A DNA stretch of 9,523 nucleotides from contig JALUJE010000168.1 in NCBI GenBank assembly GCA_027057185.1, positions 1 through 9,523 on the forward strand, read 5' to 3'. The position numbers and the translations under genes are program-made. The notes under the pieces are model-generated. The model saw nothing but the letters and a program-made list of their open reading frames with translations, ran no database searches and was not told the DNA's origin. Within the stretch, counting starts at the first letter, position 1; each line of letters opens with the position of its first letter. This document shows positions 7,013-9,523 of this stretch, piece after piece. The stretch comes from Helicobacteraceae bacterium. GTDB taxonomy: Bacteria; Campylobacterota; Campylobacteria; Campylobacterales; Sulfurimonadaceae.

Positions 7013-7593
7013 TGAAAAAGATGCGAGCATTGACAACACTGCTGCTAAGCAGTACGCTTATTTTTTTGAGTGGCTGTGGGGTCAGTAATGACAATTTTAC
7101 GAATGAATACAGTGTTAAAGTGTCTGCGTTGCACTATATTAAAGATGCTAATGTTACCATTATGGATCGGCATGCTCGTTACCGGGAACGTGGTATTTAT
7201 GATTTTAATACAACTATTTCCGGCGTACGCCTCGCTGTAGGCGGTGTTTATGTGACGGATGAAAATAATGAGAGCAATGGCTCACTGCAATCGACATTGT
7301 GCCGTCATTATTTACCCGAGCTGGATACCACGGTAGCACAATTGAAGTTGAGTGCGCCAGCAGAGCATGCCCCTTATGAGTATATTAACATTAATCCGTT
7401 TACCACGTTGCTGGTACGAGGGGATTTTTCTATGGCAGCGTTAGCCCTGGAGTATCCGATTGCCGCATCTATAGAGGAGCATTTCGATTTTGATACTGCA
7501 GCGGCACGTAAAGCAATAGCGTACGCTCAGGAAGATCGGAACTTGACAAAAGAGATCTGTGATGCACTAGAGGCGCTGCAAACCCTTCAATAG
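7012..7593 (+). CDS. Predicted lipoprotein of unknown function coupled to bamA
   Basis: 193 residues. The N-terminus is a lipoprotein signal: basic MKKMR, a hydrophobic stretch and the lipobox LSGC with Cys22 as the lipidated residue. The mature part contains VGGVYVTDENNESNG (76-90) and later ININPFTTLLV (125-135). From memory, this combination of a GG strand, a D/N-rich turn and NP/SP-x-TTL occurs in many surface or periplasmic proteins of Campylobacterota, but I know no assigned function. The C-terminal third (about 140-193) is helical and Ala/Glu-rich. There is a single Cys (Cys98) after the lipobox until Cys183, so one disulfide is possible. The start overlaps the bamA stop (TAATG) with AGAGG 5 bases before it, so the two are probably translationally coupled. 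The 3' end overlaps the convergent phosphatase gene by 7 bases. It does not resemble BamB, BamD (TPR) or BamE by eye. Confidence 0.85.
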   Translation: MKKMRALTTLLLSSTLIFLSGCGVSNDNFTNEYSVKVSALHYIKDANVTIMDRHARYRERGIYDFNTTISGVRLAVGGVYVTDENNESNGSLQSTLCRHYLPELDTTVAQLKLSAPAEHAPYEYININPFTTLLVRGDFSMAALALEYPIAASIEEHFDFDTAAARKAIAYAQEDRNLTKEICDALEALQTLQ

Positions 7594-9050
7594 CAGGTGA
7601 TGCTCAGTGGTTTTGGTATGGCAATAGACTCCAGGCGTTCTTTGGCAATATGAATGGTGTTTTCATGGGGAATAACATGTAAATGGTCGACGTGCAACTC
7701 CAAGTTAAAGTCCATGCGTTGTGGACGGTGTGCCAACAAGATATTGCACAAGGAGAGCATAAAGGTTAGGCGGTGCAACAGTGCTTCTTTGGGAAGCAGC
7801 GTCGCATAGCGCTGGTAATGAGACTTGCTTGGTCCTTTTTTATTTTGATAGCGCGCGAGGGTAGCAATTAAAATGGTTTCTTCATGAGTATAGCCATATT
7901 CCAAAGCACTTTGTATGAGATGATAGCTGTGCTGATGATAGGAGTAAAAGTGAATGGATGAACCGATTTTTGCGAGTTTTGTGGCGGTTAAGAGGTACGG
8001 TCTATACTTAGGATCAATATTGAAAATTGGGTGTAGTATGTCAAATAGTGTGGCAGAAACATGCACCATTAATGATGAAAATTTTTTATCGATGCTATAC
8101 ATATCTTGTAAATAGGTAACCGAAGGATTGTAGTTTTCTGGAAAATAGTTGTTGTTACTGCGTAAGATATCACTTAAATAGACACCTTCGCGAACCCCGA
8201 CACCACTGGCGATCATGGTATCAGCATGAAGACGCTTCATCATTCGCAATAAAATGAGGACACCCGGACGAATAATATCGTAACGTTCTGGCTTGATATG
8301 AAGCTCTGTGAGTTCAGAATTGTTTGCCTTTAAAATCTTCTTTCCATGATGCTTCAGCTCTTTAGCACGAAACTGGTATGCATGAATTTTGCTAAGGGGG
8401 TAGTGGTTCTTTTTCATAATAGCCTGACTGAGTGCACGAAAGGTGCCGCCGATGCCAATAATGTTTTGACTCTGTTTTAGAGGCAGTGACTGTAGTGCTT
8501 TGTCGATATATGCCGTTGCTCCTTCAATATCACCCTGATCAAAAAAAAGTTCTTTGAGACGAACCGTCCCCAGGTTTAATGAAGAGGTGTCAACGACCTT
8601 TCCGGCTTCAATACAGGCACATTCGGTAGAACCGCCGCCAATGTCAATAACGATGCCACTGAGTTGAGGCAGGAGATTGGCACAGGCAATACCACCATAG
8701 TAAGCCTCTTGCAGTCCGTCAATTACTTTGATGTTCAGCCCCAGTTCTTTATGAACGCGGGAGAGAAATTTTTTTTTATTGCGGGCATCACGAACCGCAG
8801 AGGTTGCTACACACAGGGTTTTACGGACTTTATAGGATGTGGCAATTGTAAGAAAATCACGAAGTGCATCAACGGCACGCTCTATAGCGGCGTCTTGAAG
8901 GTTTGAATTATTTTGGTAGGCATGTTCACTAATGCGAACACGGCTTTTTTCTTCATGTAGCAGGTGAAAGGCAAAGCGGCTTGTTTTTTCATAAACAACC
9001 ATACGAACCGAGTTTGAACCAATGTCAATGACTGCGGTACGTTTTGCCAC
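7587..9050 (-). CDS. ppx: Ppx/GppA-family exopolyphosphatase / pppGpp phosphohydrolase
   Basis: 487 residues. The N-terminal ASKHA-fold ATPase-like halves carry DIGSNSVR (9-16), SAVRDARN (84-91), IDIGGGSTE (135-143), GIGGTFRAL (199-207) and ASGVGVREG (281-289), all family signatures. Glu115 in GLQEAYYGG matches the expected catalytic glutamate, although the preceding residue, often Glu, is Gln. The C-terminal part (about 325-487) is the HD-like helical domain, where the usual HD pair is replaced by LAKIG (359-363) before HQHSYHLI (372-379). Enzymes of this family hydrolyse polyphosphate and/or pppGpp; sequence alone does not decide which, so the symbol is provisional. The start is GTG at 9048-9050, chosen because AGGA (9057-9060) lies 6 bases upstream and DIGSNS then falls at the usual distance. 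It begins 2 bases after the ferredoxin stop. I recall the same ferredoxin-phosphatase order in Campylobacter jejuni (fdxB-Cj0353c), unverified. Confidence 0.92.
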   Translation of the reverse strand: MAKRTAVIDIGSNSVRMVVYEKTSRFAFHLLHEEKSRVRISEHAYQNNSNLQDAAIERAVDALRDFLTIATSYKVRKTLCVATSAVRDARNKKKFLSRVHKELGLNIKVIDGLQEAYYGGIACANLLPQLSGIVIDIGGGSTECACIEAGKVVDTSSLNLGTVRLKELFFDQGDIEGATAYIDKALQSLPLKQSQNIIGIGGTFRALSQAIMKKNHYPLSKIHAYQFRAKELKHHGKKILKANNSELTELHIKPERYDIIRPGVLILLRMMKRLHADTMIASGVGVREGVYLSDILRSNNNYFPENYNPSVTYLQDMYSIDKKFSSLMVHVSATLFDILHPIFNIDPKYRPYLLTATKLAKIGSSIHFYSYHQHSYHLIQSALEYGYTHEETILIATLARYQNKKGPSKSHYQRYATLLPKEALLHRLTFMLSLCNILLAHRPQRMDFNLELHVDHLHVIPHENTIHIAKERLESIAIPKPLSITCY

Positions 9051-9052
9051 AA

Positions 9053-9313
9053 CTATTCCTGTTCTTCAGAGAGCATGAGTTGCTCATGCTTAAACTTAAG
9101 CTCCGCAATACTTTCAACATTATCACTATCGAGTACAATACAGTCAACCGGGCAGACGGCAATACATGAGGGTTCATCATAAATTCCGACACACTCGGTA
9201 CAGCGGTCAGGGTCAATGACGTAAATGGGATCTCCCTCTTCAATAGCATCGGTAGGGCACTCTTCACGGCAGGCATCACACGCAATACACTCATCATTTA
9301 TCATTAGTGACAT
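9053..9313 (-). CDS. 2[4Fe-4S] ferredoxin, YfhL/Alvin type
   Basis: 86 residues, a small acidic cytoplasmic electron carrier. The first cluster motif is C9-x2-C12-x2-C15-x3-C19-P. The second is C38-x2-C41-x8-C50-x3-C54-P, whose 8-residue insert between the second and third cysteines is typical of Alvin/YfhL-type ferredoxins. Cys58 in VDCI is an extra cysteine also common in that group. A helical charged tail (about 64-86) follows. Such ferredoxins run at very low potential; the redox partner cannot be told from this window. The first ATG (9311-9313) is preferred because AAGG lies 7 bases upstream; the second ATG three codons on has no such site. The Shine-Dalgarno sequence of the phosphatase gene lies within its last codons, so the two are probably translated together. 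It resembles Campylobacter FdxB by memory, so the symbol is left blank. Confidence 0.93.
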   Translation of the reverse strand: MSLMINDECIACDACREECPTDAIEEGDPIYVIDPDRCTECVGIYDEPSCIAVCPVDCIVLDSDNVESIAELKFKHEQLMLSEEQE

Positions 9314-9356
9314 TAAAAAACCTTATACAATATTTCAAACTTTTTTTTATGTTCGA

Positions 9357-9365
9357 TTTATAGCA
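9357..9365 (-). promoter_or_regulatory. Candidate extended -10 promoter for the ferredoxin-ppx pair
   Basis: Reads TGCTATAAA on the minus strand, a close match to an extended -10 (TGnTATAAT). It lies about 45 bases before the ferredoxin ATG and would give a leader of about 37 bases. No good -35 is visible. A second TATAAG (about 9321-9326) sits over the ribosome binding site, too close to the ATG for a normal leader. Confidence 0.45.
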
Positions 9366-9397
9366 GAAGAAAGCTTGCATTAGTTTTAAATATGAAA

Positions 9398-9523
9398 TTA
9401 TTTTGCATAAAGATTACAGCAGAGCTTGGAGTAAAGATGTAGCGATGCAATCGTCCCGCTTTTGCCGTCATTCCTATTTTTTATGTGAATATCAGCTCCC
9501 ATGGCATCTGCCGCACTTTTAGC
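9398..9523 (-). CDS. C-terminal fragment, probable sensor histidine kinase (5' end outside window)
   Basis: Only 41 residues before the TAA at 9398-9400 lie in the window. The part AKSAADAMGADIHIKNRNDG followed by SGTIASLHL fits the end of a HATPase_c domain: the helix after the G2 box (usually AK-x-ADxMGG-x-I), a strand, an N-x-x-x-G turn, then the GT motif and last strand. It would thus be the ATP-binding end of a two-component sensor kinase. After that strand come 11 further residues (YSKLCCNLYAK) with two adjacent cysteines, an unusual ending. No other kinase box is in view, so the call is moderate. The 84-base gap to the ferredoxin start shows no clear terminator hairpin, so read-through from the kinase into the ferredoxin gene is possible. 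Confidence 0.65.
   Translation of the reverse strand, partial: AKSAADAMGADIHIKNRNDGKSGTIASLHLYSKLCCNLYAK

Noticed and set aside
9025..9297. 90-residue minus-strand frame overlapping the ferredoxin
   Set aside because: Same strand but another frame from the ferredoxin, whose eight cluster cysteines fix the true frame.
9314..9397. Terminator after the kinase fragment
   Set aside because: There is an A/T run (TTTTTTTTAT on the plus strand at about 9341-9350) but no stable GC-containing hairpin beside it in the correct orientation.
1..9523. CRISPR arrays, insertion sequences, tRNA or rRNA genes, phage or defence systems
   Set aside because: No spaced direct repeats, transposase motifs, terminal inverted repeats or cloverleaf-like sequences seen; nearly all bases belong to core-type genes.

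Overview
The window looks like chromosomal core sequence from a Campylobacterota (epsilonproteobacterial) bacterium, probably Sulfurimonas/Sulfurovum-like. The grounds are the protein styles (a separate Aer-type PAS protein next to a chemoreceptor, a lipoprotein with the VGG-D/N-rich-NPFTTL pattern common in this phylum, a ferredoxin-Ppx/GppA pair), tight gene packing and moderately AT-rich DNA. The genus cannot be fixed from sequence alone. I see no mobile element, CRISPR array, tRNA or rRNA.

Layout. (1) 3-1701, plus strand: the C-terminal tail of a protein that is probably BatB/BatC-like (cut by the left edge), overlapping batD, a membrane-anchored periplasmic Bat (aerotolerance-type) protein. 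(2) 1703-4542, minus strand: a three-gene run read as PAS protein -> methyl-accepting chemotaxis protein -> tyrA (prephenate dehydrogenase). The PAS protein closely matches the FAD-binding PAS domain of Aer, and its stop codon overlaps the receptor start (TAATG), which suggests a two-protein redox/energy-taxis receptor like the Campylobacter Cet proteins. (3) 4543-4735: a divergent control region with candidate promoters in both directions and a small AT-rich inverted repeat. (4) 4736-7593, plus strand: bamA (outer-membrane protein assembly, five POTRA domains and a barrel), coupled through TAATG to a lipoprotein of unknown function. (5) 7587-9313, minus strand: a 2[4Fe-4S] ferredoxin followed 2 bases later by a Ppx/GppA-family phosphatase that starts with GTG. 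(6) 9398-9523, minus strand: the last 41 residues of a probable sensor histidine kinase, cut by the right edge.

The transcription units meet tail-to-tail with almost no space (1 base at 1702; a 7-base coding overlap at 7587-7593), and no hairpin-plus-T-run terminator is visible at either junction. Most genes are ordinary housekeeping genes. The parts most worth a second look are the split PAS/chemoreceptor pair, whose receptor also has its own periplasmic sensor domain, and the uncharacterised lipoprotein translationally coupled to bamA.
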